This document shows, piece by piece, positions 11,901-21,700 of a stretch of DNA of 64,000 nt. Origin of the DNA: Haliclona indistincta (lineage: Eukaryota; Porifera; Demospongiae; Haplosclerida; Chalinidae); the NCBI GenBank assembly GCA_964017065.1, contig OZ024783.1, positions 14,196,040 through 14,260,039 of the forward strand, in the 5' to 3' direction. The notes beneath the pieces are model-generated. The model had not been told where the DNA came from. It worked only from the letters and a program-made list of their open reading frames with translations, and ran no database searches. The position numbers and the translations under genes were made by a program. Numbering within the stretch: the first letter of the stretch is position 1; every line of letters starts with the position of its first letter.

Positions 11901-14900
11901 GCTATAAATACACAGATTCTAAATAACGCCCAGTTATGCTATTAAATAGCTTTGCAGTAGGGCAGTGAAGCAACAGAATCCTATGACACTTTGCACAAAG
12001 AAAGACGAAGGATAAGGCTACAAATCTGTAGTAAAATATCAAATTTGAAAAAATTGTCACTTATCCCCTTTTTGCATTGAGCCATTCAATTGCAGCTACT
12101 CGCTGGCGAAAAAGGACACAAATTTGAGGCCAGTAGCACAAAAGACACTTGAGATATTCGCGAGAGAATTGGTCAGCATTTGCGAGGTTAAAATTCCAGC
12201 AAGATAATTTAGTAATTAAAGGGTTAAGTACATGTTTTCTTTGTCGTCATCAAATTCTTCTTCTCAGGGTATTATGATGTTGTATGACGTCACTGTTAAG
12301 GATTCATTTGACCATATTATATCATGGATTTCGGAGGTTAAAGAGGTGAGTTTAATTATGGCTCAATTTGAACACATTTTAAGGGTGCTCGGTAATAATT
12401 AATATTCATAAGGCGGTGACATTGCTATATGCGCCAGATTCCCAGATGTATAGCAGCTACGAACGCATCGCTAACTGCACAACAACACTAGCGAGACAGC
12501 TTATTGAGAAACCACACCTACTCCCCTGAAAAACTTTTCATCAGAGCATGCCAGGTTGCTGAAACCACGTTACTGTGGTTATCTCCACATGAGTAATCCA
12601 GTAACGGAGAGCTTTTGGCAGTACAGCTGCGACAAACAGTACTTTTATAACTTATCTTTGCTGTTGAGTATGCAATTTACGTGTAGCTCGAGTTTTATTA
12701 TCATTGTAGGGATGACCTCGAATTAAGATATGTAGGGATGATATGTAGCAGGAGCGCATATAAACAAGGGAGCATGTAACTCTGTAAACGGCGAAATCCT
12801 AACATGGCGGCTGTTCTAAAAATAATAGTTTCCATATAAGAACTATAATCCATATAAGGTCTACAATTTCAACCATGCCTCCACCCGGTATATTATTAAT
12901 AATGGGCGTGTACTAGTTATTACATCCGCAAACGTCACATTTATACTTTATATGGAAGTAACTAAATGTAGGTTATAAACCGAGGTAGAGGTGTATATGG
13001 GAATTTGGATACCGAGGGCGAAGCCCGAGGAATCCAAATTCACATATGCACCGAAAACCGAGGTTTATAACCGGTTTAAACTATGATTTCGACTTACTTG
13101 GAGAGAAAATAGCACTCTTGTACCAGCAAGCTACCCGAAACGGCGCAAAACATACAAATAGCGTGATAAACGGCGCTTAGTTTGCTGCCTAGTGCGTGGT
13201 GGCGCCATGTTTTTTACGCCCGCCCACGCACAGGTAAATAAGCGAATTTGGATACCTCATTACATCAAAGAGAATTATTCATATCATAGTTTAAAAATAG
13301 CAAGTCCGCCATATTAGGATTTCGCCGTTATATGGGGTAGTGTTCAGAGTTACATGCTCCCTTGTTTATATGCGCTCCTGTATGTAGGGATGACCTCGAA
13401 TTAAGATATGTAGGGATGATATGTAGGGATGACCTCGAATTAAGATATGTAGGGATGACCTCGAATTAACATGGTGGCTACTCATGTGTGAAAATGAGTT
13501 TTCGCACATATCTCTATTGTTATAAATTTATACTGCATTTTAACTATCTCCAGGCACGTTTCCACGATAGGGCTCCGGGTGCTCAAGCACCCCCCTCAGC
13601 ATTGAAGTTTTAAATTATTCATTGCATCAAAGTACACTCTGGCTATAAATTTATCATAACTGTTATTGCAACGAAGCTGCCAATATCCCACTCTAAGGTA
13701 GTTTAGGCTGTTTTTCCATTAGTTCAGTGATGAACAAATCCAGTGCGCCATGATAATAGTGACGAAAATGACATAATTTAACGAATAAATGAATATTAAT
13801 TAGATTTTGCGCACGCGCTTCGCGCGCGCACCTCCCTTTCCTTATTTCTAGACACGCGCCTGATCTCTAAGTGAATCAGAAGTGTAAGCGCTTGTAGGAA
13901 GTCTATAAAAGTCGCCGGGACTGCTTGCTCGACGACGAAAATCAAGATGGCGACTCTCAGAGAGCCGTTGCAGATCTTCGCTGTTTTAGCATTTCTCGAG
14001 ATTCAAGATATCTAGGATTGATCAGACGATTGTTTGAGCATGGAAATACCTTTGGTGAAGCTGACAGACATTTCTAAAGTGGTAAACTAAAATCGCCGCC
14101 CACGCGAATTGTTCATTTTCTTTCTTCTTTCTTTCTTCTTTGAACGAGCCTAGCGCTGTCCTGAGTGAACGAATCACTACCAAAGCTGCACGATTGCACG
14201 TGTATATATCTGGAATAGTGCACTTACTTCTTAGATATATAGGCACTAAAAACTACCAGAAGCGAGTAATTTTTGAATAACATGGTTTTGGGGCTGTTTT
14301 GGGCTAAAGACTCCATTAAATAATTAACTGTCTTGTCGCACCTTTTCATTAACTCCGCCCACATCAGTTTTGCAGCTTGTGATCTCGATCAATACTGCGT
14401 TTCATCTCTGCTCTGGACGCTTCAGCGCGCAAGCCAGAGGTATAAAATTAGTCTAGAGCAGTACTATGCCCTAAGTAACACTGATCTGTTCTTTAAAGCT
14501 TCAGATGGCGGGTTAAAACTGACATTCCCAGACGTGAACTAGTATTTTAGCTTACCAGCAGCAAGATTCTATGCACAGTAAGGTTCCTACACAATGCAGT
14601 GTAAGTTGTAAACGACTAGAAGCCTCTGTGGGTGTGATAGAAGATTCTACTAGGCGCGCTCCTGCTATTTACATGTAGGCTTGCAGCATCATGAGTTGTC
14701 AGTGTTAGTCTCTTCTTCCGTTACAGTACTAACAAGTATCATGTTGTCAAATCATACCTAGACTTGATATTTTGCTGTCTGCATTGTCAACCTCTTTGAC
14801 TATTTTAAACCTTTCATTGAATGATTATTCTTCAGATTGGTAATATTAAACATTATTTTAAACCACACTCCATTATACTCTCAAGACCCTGTGCACGTTC

Positions 14901-17703
14901 ACATCTGCTAGACTAGTAACTGCTGCTCACGGAGTTGTCAAAATGAAATAGCATTCTAACATAACTAATAAGTTCAAACTGATGTTGATCAAAAAAGTAA
15001 CAGGAACAAGTAAAGGAAAAAAGCTTTAATAAAAAAACAACTGAAAAGTGTAGGGATGACTTTTAAAAAAGAGGAAAGGAACAAGATGGGATGATTCTTG
15101 CAAAAGTAAAGGAACTAGATGGAATAATGCTTGCAAATGTATAAGTCCCAAGTATTCCTACATCAGCGGCTTGAAGGAGGACGCAGTCCGATGAAGTAAT
15201 TGACGGTTGTAAATAAGAGGACGCAGTCCGATGAAGTAATTGATGGTTGTAAATAACTAGAGGTATCTGCATGTGTTTAGGAGGACGCAGTCCGATGAAG
15301 TAGTTGACAGTTGTAAATATGCTGCAGGTAGCTGTGTTTGGAGGACGCAGTCCGATGAAGTAATTGACGGTTGTAAAGGTATAGGAAGAGGATTCCGCAT
15401 TTGTCATGCACGACTAAGAGTGCAGTTGCACGTTGTAGCAGCAAGCCGCTGATGTAGGGATACTTGGGACTTTTACATTTGCAAGCATTATTTCATCTTG
15501 TTCTTTTACTTTTGCAAGCATCATCCCATCTTGTTCCTTTCCTTTTTTAAGAGTCATCCCTACACTTTTCAGGTTTTTTTTATTAAAGCTTTATTACTTT
15601 ACTACTGTTTTGTACTTTCCACCACATACCGTAAATCGGGAAATTTTCGTGTGTTAAATTTTCGTGTTAAAATATTTTCGTGGGTCGACCTGCTCACGAA
15701 AATATTTTATCATCGAAAATTTATCAACGTGTACATGTAAGCAGTTTCTAGACGAAACTGCATAGCTTTTGCTGCTGACAGCTGTAACGATGCTTGTATT
15801 CGTGGTTATTGAGTATACAAGAGTGTAGGAGCCAGTTGAATGAATGAATCCTGCCCATTTGTTAGCCTGTGCCAGACCAAAACGCACAGGCGCTGGCGAT
15901 CGTCTGAGACGCTCGTTCCTGTCAGCAAAGTAGAAGGTCTGTCACCGGGAACTTGGTCCGGCGGGGAATTTGGTCCGTCGGACCAAAATCCCCGGGAGGT
16001 GTGGTCCGGCGGACCGGATTCCCCAACTTAGTATTGTGGGAATTATGGTCCGGGAACGGGGAAATTGGTCCGGGCAGTTCTTGTCGGCTCGCGCGGTTGC
16101 TATATGCAAGCCTAGGCTCTAATTATTGCTGCAACTGGATTTGACCAATCAGTCTCAGAAGACATGGAACGACCTTGCATTTGTATGGGCACACACACCA
16201 CGCGGTCGACAGTCTATTCAACGCGACCATGACTGACTCTGAGGAGCACGACACCGGCTGTGACGATGGACTGTGACGATGGAACACTTATCATCCACAA
16301 ATTACTATGGATATACCTGAGGTGAAGCAACAGCGTGGTTATAATGACTGTGGGATTTTTGCCATTGCGTTCGCCACATCCATTCTTAAAGGAGAAGATC
16401 TATCATCTGTTAAGTATTTGCAGAGCAGCATGCGACAGCACCTAGTATCTTGTTTAGAAAAACAGTGCATGACGGTGTTTCCCAGGCAGCAGGGGCGTTG
16501 GAGAAAGCTAATTTAGCTTTCTTTTTATCCTATTTCTGTGCAAGAGATTATTTCTGTTTATTGCTTGTGCCGCCTCCCAAAATCTGGTCGCATGGCAGAG
16601 TGTACTATTTGTGGAGAGAACTACCACAGGTAGTGTGTCGGCGTCATCAAGAAGCCTTTCTGTTGTTCACATTGCTATGAAAGTTGAATAATAATAATTA
16701 TGGTTGTTGAAAAATATGGGGCAGAATGCATAGAGATAAGCTTAAGTGTATTATACAAGACATCGTACATAGGACGTTGTCGGAGACTACATAGAATAGT
16801 AGTGCAGCGCGTTTGCCGAGTGGGAAGATTAGATTTACTGGTAACAAGGCGTGTAGCGCTATATATAGCGACGAGCAAAGGCGCTATAGGCTTCGCTAGC
16901 TACCCAGACCAAAATCGCTAGGCCAGACCAAAATCTCTAGTAAATTTGGTCCGTCTGGACCAAAATCCCTGACGGCTACGACGGGTATTTTGGTCCGACC
17001 GGACTAAAAGTACCCGGACCAGATGTCCAGTGACAGGTCACTCACTGTCGCTGGCTAAACAGTAACTCCAGACAGACAGAGTTTCAGCTGCAACCAAGCT
17101 CTTGAGCATAGACTTACAGCATACAACTCGCAACTTGGCATACACGTGTTTACAAATTTCCGTTGTTAGAAAATTTTCGTGTTTCATTTTCGTGGTTGGA
17201 CCTACCCACGAAAATATTTTAACAACGAAAATTTCCAGATTTACGGTATATGAAGTACAGTATACTACAAAGCGTGTAACGATAATTATTCACAACCGCA
17301 AAATATATTCAGGAGTACAGACCGCCTTATGAATATTAAATAGTATGTCGTGTAATTGCGCGACTGTGTGCAATCGTTTTGTGTAATGTTTATATCCGGC
17401 AAACAATAATGTTTTAATTCAGTAATGCAAGAGCAATAAAAAGCTCCACTGAACTATAACAAGCCATCTTTTAGAAAGAAATACACACAGGAGAATTGAA
17501 TTCAGCTTATGCATGCGGTACATGTGTATTTCACATACATTTTATTCATAATCTTTCTCTTTCACTGTTTTTGTTCTCTCTTATGACTTTGTTCAACCTG
17601 TGTCGTCTTAAAGTATGCTGCTGCTGATGTTCCAATAATGATAGTGGGCAGCAAGTGTGATTGTGATAATATACGAGTTATCAGCACTGAGAGAGGTCAA
17701 TTG
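8982..17703 (+). CDS. Rab8/10-like small GTPase, exons 1-4 (gene A, 3' end lost in gap)
   Basis: Exons are 8982-9111, 10409-10530, 12268-12345 and 17614-17703. All have GT..AG borders and consistent phases. Joined, they give 140 residues of a Rab. The start is the ATG before [19 protein letters not shown]. The P-loop GDSGVGKS is canonical. Switch I reads [17 protein letters not shown] and lacks the usual IGIDF. Switch II reads [12 protein letters not shown], with Ala replacing Gly in the DxxG motif and no Thr at the Rab8 Thr72 position. The G4 motif is SKCD rather than NKCD. Rabs are membrane-traffic switches, but these changes predict altered GTP handling. Exon 5 (SAK motif) is absent before the gap at 17822. 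It may continue into the COR-kinase exons beyond the gap, or be a separate or decaying gene. Confidence 0.8.
9157..10343. mobile_element. TIR element in Rab intron 1
   Basis: Terminal inverted repeats of about 50-60 bp start CAAGGGGTGGCCACTCCAAT and end with its near complement. They are flanked by a direct AGACA (9152-9156 and 10344-10348). No transposase is encoded. Inside are degenerate TCAACT-containing short repeats at 9430-9560 and the inverted AGTTGA version at 9776-9900. A lone end of the same family is at 23205-23290. Confidence 0.65.
9565..9775 (-). repeat. Inverted copy of 8050-8215
   Basis: This stretch is the reverse complement of 8050-8215, including the CACGCTCGTTGCTATGGTAT block and a tandem unit with ATCCTTAGTTAGGAAGACCC. 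The two copies flank Rab exon 1 and its promoter region, separated by about 1.35 kb. Confidence 0.7.
10710..11265. mobile_element. Mutator-type MITE, old copy, in Rab intron 2
   Basis: Ends TAGCCACGTACCAGGC and GCCTGGGTACGAGGCTA are inverted repeats. The flanking 9-mers are AGTTCACGA and AGTTTATGA, a 9-bp target duplication with two C-to-T differences. The same family is at 22223-22846 and 62187-62787. It is non-coding. Confidence 0.65.
11351..12225. mobile_element. Possible non-autonomous element with AACCCTTTAA ends
   Basis: It begins near TTTAACCCTTTAA and ends near TTAAAGGGTTAA. Inside, 11791-11829 (GAATGGCTCAATGCAAAAAG onward) is repeated inverted at 12058-12097. No protein is encoded. 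Exact termini are uncertain. Confidence 0.45.
12749..13380. mobile_element. Long-TIR MITE in Rab intron 3
   Basis: Inverted ends of about 60-70 bp start CAGGAGCGCATATAAACAAG and are flanked by the direct repeat TATGTAG. A second inverted pair inside (about 12970-13020 and 13024-13076) folds around GGGCGAAGCCC. It is non-coding. Confidence 0.7.
13381..13471. repeat. Short tandem repeat TGTAGGGATGACCTCGAATT
   Basis: Two to three tandem copies of TGTAGGGATGACCTCGAATT plus AAGATA or similar. The array also borders the left side of the preceding MITE (12710-12748), so the MITE probably inserted into it. The TGTAGGGATGAC motif is shared with the foldback family. Confidence 0.6.
15008..15602. repeat. 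Foldback element, copy 2
   Basis: Same architecture as at 5620: AAAAGTGTAGGGATGAC ends, short 33-bp-unit arrays in the arms, and four central units starting GGACGCAGTCCGATGAAG at about 15178-15380. Its counterpart in the other duplication arm is 60041-60690. Confidence 0.75.
15940..17035 (+). mobile_element. DNA element with GGTCCG-rich ends and Ulp1-like fragment
   Basis: The empty site in the other duplication arm (about 59695) defines this insertion. Its ends are TGTCAC and GTGACA, flanked by direct GGTC at 15936-15939 and 17036-17039. Both subterminal regions carry many GGTCCG/CGGACC repeats. The interior has a Ulp1-type protease tail and a Cys/His-rich piece ([13 protein letters not shown], in-frame stop, then a Cys/His tail) at about 16581-16680. 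The superfamily is not identified. Confidence 0.65.
16307..16516 (+). pseudogene. C-terminal Ulp1/C48-type cysteine protease fragment
   Basis: Open from about 16307 to a stop at 16514-16516. The motif [18 protein letters not shown] contains the DCG of the C48 protease active site. It is followed by [12 protein letters not shown], typical of Ulp1-like proteins carried by transposons. The catalytic His and Asp would lie upstream and are not present, so this is only the C-terminal third. The next 170 bases hold a short Cys/His-rich PHD-like piece with a stop in frame. It probably represents transposon cargo rather than a host SUMO protease. Confidence 0.65.
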
Positions 17704-17821
17704 GTGAGTACTAGTAAACTCTATGCTAGTGCATGCTAACCGTAGCTTCTGGGTGCAAGAAAGATAGTGCATCAACTGTACAAGACGTGCGGACTTGTAG
17801 TTGCTGTGCAAGGTACCACGC

Positions 17822-18021
17822 NNNNNNNNNNNNNNNNNNNNNNNNNNNNNNNNNNNNNNNNNNNNNNNNNNNNNNNNNNNNNNNNNNNNNNNNNNNNNNN
17901 NNNNNNNNNNNNNNNNNNNNNNNNNNNNNNNNNNNNNNNNNNNNNNNNNNNNNNNNNNNNNNNNNNNNNNNNNNNNNNNNNNNNNNNNNNNNNNNNNNNN
18001 NNNNNNNNNNNNNNNNNNNNN
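17822..18021. other. Assembly gap (200 N)
   Basis: Exactly 200 N, a conventional placeholder, so the true size is unknown. Both flanks are repetitive: the end of the inverted duplication on the left and a foldback element on the right. At least one exon must be missing here. Rab exon 4 ends in phase 0, whereas the next exon (18714) needs two preceding bases. Confidence 0.98.
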
Positions 18022-18541
18022 GGACGCAGTCCCGATGAAGTAATTGACGGTTTGTAAATAACTAGACTGTGGTATCTGTGTTTAGGAGGACGCAGTCCGA
18101 TGAAGTAGTTGACAGTTGTAAATAACTAGAGGTGTCCTGTGCTTTGGAGGACGCAGTCCGATGAAGTAATTGACGGTTGTAAATAACTATAGACTTACTA
18201 GAGATGTCTGTGGTTTGGAGGACGCAGTCCGATTTAGTAATTGACGGTTGTAAACAGGTATAGTAAGAGGATTCCGCATCTGTCAGTGGCCGTCATCGCA
18301 GCAAAGCCGCTGATGTAGGGATACTTGGGACTTTTACATTTGCAAGCATCATCCAATCTGGTTCCTTTACTTTTGCAAGCATCATCCCATCTTGTTCCTT
18401 TACTTGTTCCTTTACTTTTGCAAGCAGCATCCCATCTTGTTCCTTTCCTTTTGCAAGCATCATCCCATCTTGTTCTTTCACTTTTGCAAGAGTCATCCCT
18501 ACACTTTTTAGTTTTTTTATTAAAACTTTTTTACTTTACTT
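18022..18541. repeat. Foldback element, copy 3 (truncated by gap)
   Basis: Four central units (GGACGCAGTCCGATGAAG type) are followed by the right arm of 33-bp units and the GTCATCCCTACACTTTTT end. The left arm is lost in the gap. Confidence 0.7.
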
Positions 18542-18552
18542 TTATACATTAT

Positions 18553-18620
18553 GTTGGGGATTCAGTAAGTGTCCATTATAGAGGATGAAGGGTGTCCTCT
18601 AAGAGGGGTTCCACTGTACA
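18553..18620. repeat. Single end of a TCCACTGTA-type DNA element
   Basis: GTGTCCATTATAGAGGATGA and GGTTCCACTGTA match, in inverted orientation, 30156-30205. Ends of this kind occur in Tigger/pogo-like MITEs. Confidence 0.5.
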
Positions 18621-18713
18621 TGGAAAAGATAAGCATGGTGTCATTCGTACATGCAAATTCAAAGATATTGTACCCACGGCAGCTGTGTGAATATACACTC
18701 TATTTTACTGTAG

Positions 18714-21700
18714 AGAGCTGACAAAGGATATCATATCAAATTCTCGTGAGCTCAATCAAGCAGCTACTTTCCTGCACGAGAATGGTTAGTAACATCACAT
18801 TTATGAGATAATAATGTAATCATTTTTGGGCAAGGTAGTCAAAAGAAATACTGTAACAATAAAATTATTACTGTAAATCCGTAAGTAAAAGTAGGGTTCC
18901 AAATCAAGATTTTAGAATGGTGTCTATTTCATTGATTCTTATATCAATATAAGCATTTATTATTTTACTTGTGTAATACACAGACATGAGAAAGGCATTT
19001 ATTCTTTGAATGGTACCACCATTGACGTCATAGACAAAAATACACAATTGCTGCCTATCTTGAGAATCTATTTTTATTATCACCATTCGGGAGGTCCCAG
19101 TTGCTAAAATCTACGACATCAGGCCGGTTTTTTACATTGCTGATCTACCCACCCACCCACTGTGTCATATTACGTCATAATATGTCATAACACGTCATAT
19201 TACGTCATGTAATTATATTCATTAATAATAATTATTATTATAAATTTGAATTCATCATTATTGGCTGACCACGCCCTTTCACGATCGGTTGGCAAATTTC
19301 AAAAGGCAAAGCTTCAGGTCGGCCTAGCTCCAGACTTTAACAATATTGCATGCTGTCAAACCTAATTTCACTTCTTATACATGTATAATTATTGATTATT
19401 ACCAGATTGTACATTATTATGAGATTATTATTGTACTATAATACTGTTTGTATACTGATAATGACTATTTTTCATAATTTTTGGTTACAGACATGTTGGT
19501 AAGAAGTATAGTTAGCTGTAAAGCAGTTAAAATACCTTTAAAGCTCTTAATTTGTGATTTAATTGTCATGACTAAATTTTACACAAAGTGACCAATTTTG
19601 AAAATTTGCCTCTGACCCACCCACCCACTTTTGGGCCTCGTGTCAGAAACTATTCTTTGTGGGACCCCCTGTCACCATTGCAAAAAAAATCATTTGAAAT
19701 GTACAAAATGTTGATTATGTTTTTTATCTCGTGTTCAGGTGTGATGCTGCACTATGACACGCCTGCTCTCAGTCACCTGTTCTTCGTGGATCCTCAGTGG
19801 TTGTGTGACATGTTAGCCCATGTAGTCACTGTTTCAGAGGTCAACAACTTCATAGTCAGAGGAACAGGTACAAAAATAATTATAACGTGCAACTACAGTA
19901 CAAATTTTGAAAAATGCTTGATTTAAAAATTATGTCAGATTTGTTTAAAATTTGATTGATTGCAGTCAATTTTTTATATTTTGTTAGAATTACATTGCTT
20001 TCTTTTTCCTTTTTCAGGCAAGGAACCGGGCATTCTTCGTACGTCTGTCCTCTCTCATGTGTTCCGAGGTCGTCTGTTTCCGCAGCAGTATAAAACGGAG
20101 TACATAGAGCTGCTAGAAAAATTCGAAGTAGCCATCCAGCTCGATCGTGTTCGCCTCCTGGTCCCCTCCATGCTGGCTACACAACCCAATTGCACTATTC
20201 ATCAGTTCAGAAATGTCTTCCCTTGTCCTCCTCTCGCTCTCGTACTCCATCAAGCAGCTCAGCAAAAGGAGAACGGATCACCGGTCAAGCAAGAAAATGA
20301 GTCAGCCTCGCAAGCCTTGACTGAAACTTGCCTGTATCTTGAGAATCCAGCTCCTGATTTGGCTAACTCCATTCCTACCTCTCCTCCACTCCATCGGACT
20401 GGGCTAATTCTTCGTCGTTTTTACTACATGACCTATGTGCCCAGTGGATTCTGGGCCCGCCTCATCTCGCGCTTTCTCACTTGCACTGATATATCTCGCA
20501 CTGTTCTCACTTTCATCGGATTTCCTGCTGAACACATAGAACAGGTAATATCACAGCTTATCTCAGGCGCCATGGTCACGTGGGTCAACCTAGAATGGTC
20601 GTATTGGAAGACTGGTATTGAGTTATGGTACCAAGGCTGTAGTTTGCTGAGAGTAGCTGAGATACTTCCTAGATCATCCTTCCAGCTACCTTGTTCCGCT
20701 TGCCCTGAGGGGTTCAAATTCTCTTCCCCCTCATTTTCTCAACCGATTGAGCCCTCTATCGATTCTGATGATCTCTCCTTTCAGCTGGGTAATCGATGGA
20801 TGCCTGTTGAAATGACACCGAACTCCGGCATTGAGATTCTCATTCCTGACTACATTTGTACTGCGCCTCGTCAGCCTCGTAGCTCACAGCGCTCTTCAAC
20901 CAGTGCGATGCTGGATGATCCCGGCCCCGGCGCACCTGATGGATCCTGGATGAGCGCTCAGCTACTAGCTATAGTTGTCCATCTTATCATAGATATTTTT
21001 CGATTCTCTTCTCGAGGAGTGGTACGTGCACTTGGGTATCAGTACACGTGAAGGTTTGCGTATCGGCCTGGACATCGTCATTCCGTATGTCATTGTCAAC
21101 CGAATCGTCCCCTGCCCTGCTTGTGTCAGTGGTGCTGAACCACTCCCACCCGAGCTCTTCAAGGTGTGGTCCGATGTTCCGCCAGACGATGTCTTGGATA
21201 CTGAGGAAGAGCATTTCTCTGAGTCTGCTTCAGCTGAGCAAGGGAAGGGGGCGCGCCGTGATCTCCTCCCACACCTGAACATGTCTACTACTCTTCCACC
21301 TCCTGTTGATGAGAATCCAGAGTTACTTCGAGCGACGAAGTTCGGATTCATGCTCGACCAATGCCTGGCTGCTCTGTGCGGCATGGATCCTCTATCATGC
21401 CCCGCCCATCCTGACTTGAACCTCACTGTGGGAGACATTGCTCCTGATCTGGTGAGCTAAAACATCAATTCATGTATTGTAGCATAATGCATAGCAACCC
21501 AAGGGCCTGTCAACATTCAGCTTTCACACATGTATACACATGATATGCGCAATATGTGCATTCTGAGTTTATGCTTATGAAAACATGATTTTGATTGTTG
21601 TTTGACTTTTTTTGCTTTCATAAGTCTCCGTTTACCTATGCGTTTTCATCATTTTTGTGTAAACGCACAACCAAAACGGATACCAATGTCTTCGTTTTCA

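Larger units (their letters stand above)
15629..17246. mobile_element. TA-flanked MITE (CCGTAAATC ends) carrying a nested insertion
   Basis: Ends CCGTAAATCGGGAAATTTTC and ...GATTTACGG are flanked by TA on both sides, as for Tc1/mariner-type elements. The interior repeats TTTTCGTG blocks. In arm 2 the same element (59479-60013) is about 535 bp and lacks the nested element. Confidence 0.7.
14251..17818 (+). repeat. Inverted segmental duplication, arm 1
   Basis: This segment of Rab intron 3, exon 4 and the start of intron 4 matches 58925-61460 in reverse orientation. Shared parts include a non-coding block at 14333-14542, a foldback element, a TACCGTAAATC-type MITE and exon 4. Arm 1 has an extra 1.1-kb element (15940-17035) that is absent from arm 2. 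The match ends at about 17818, next to the N gap. Confidence 0.8.

Noticed and set aside
14333..14542. 69-codon frame conserved at 61161-61370
   Set aside because: Similarity spans non-coding flanks equally and reflects the inverted duplication; there is no domain or selection signal.
17608..17811. Minus-strand frame repeated at 58918-59133
   Set aside because: It is the antisense shadow of Rab exon 4 and its duplicated intron.
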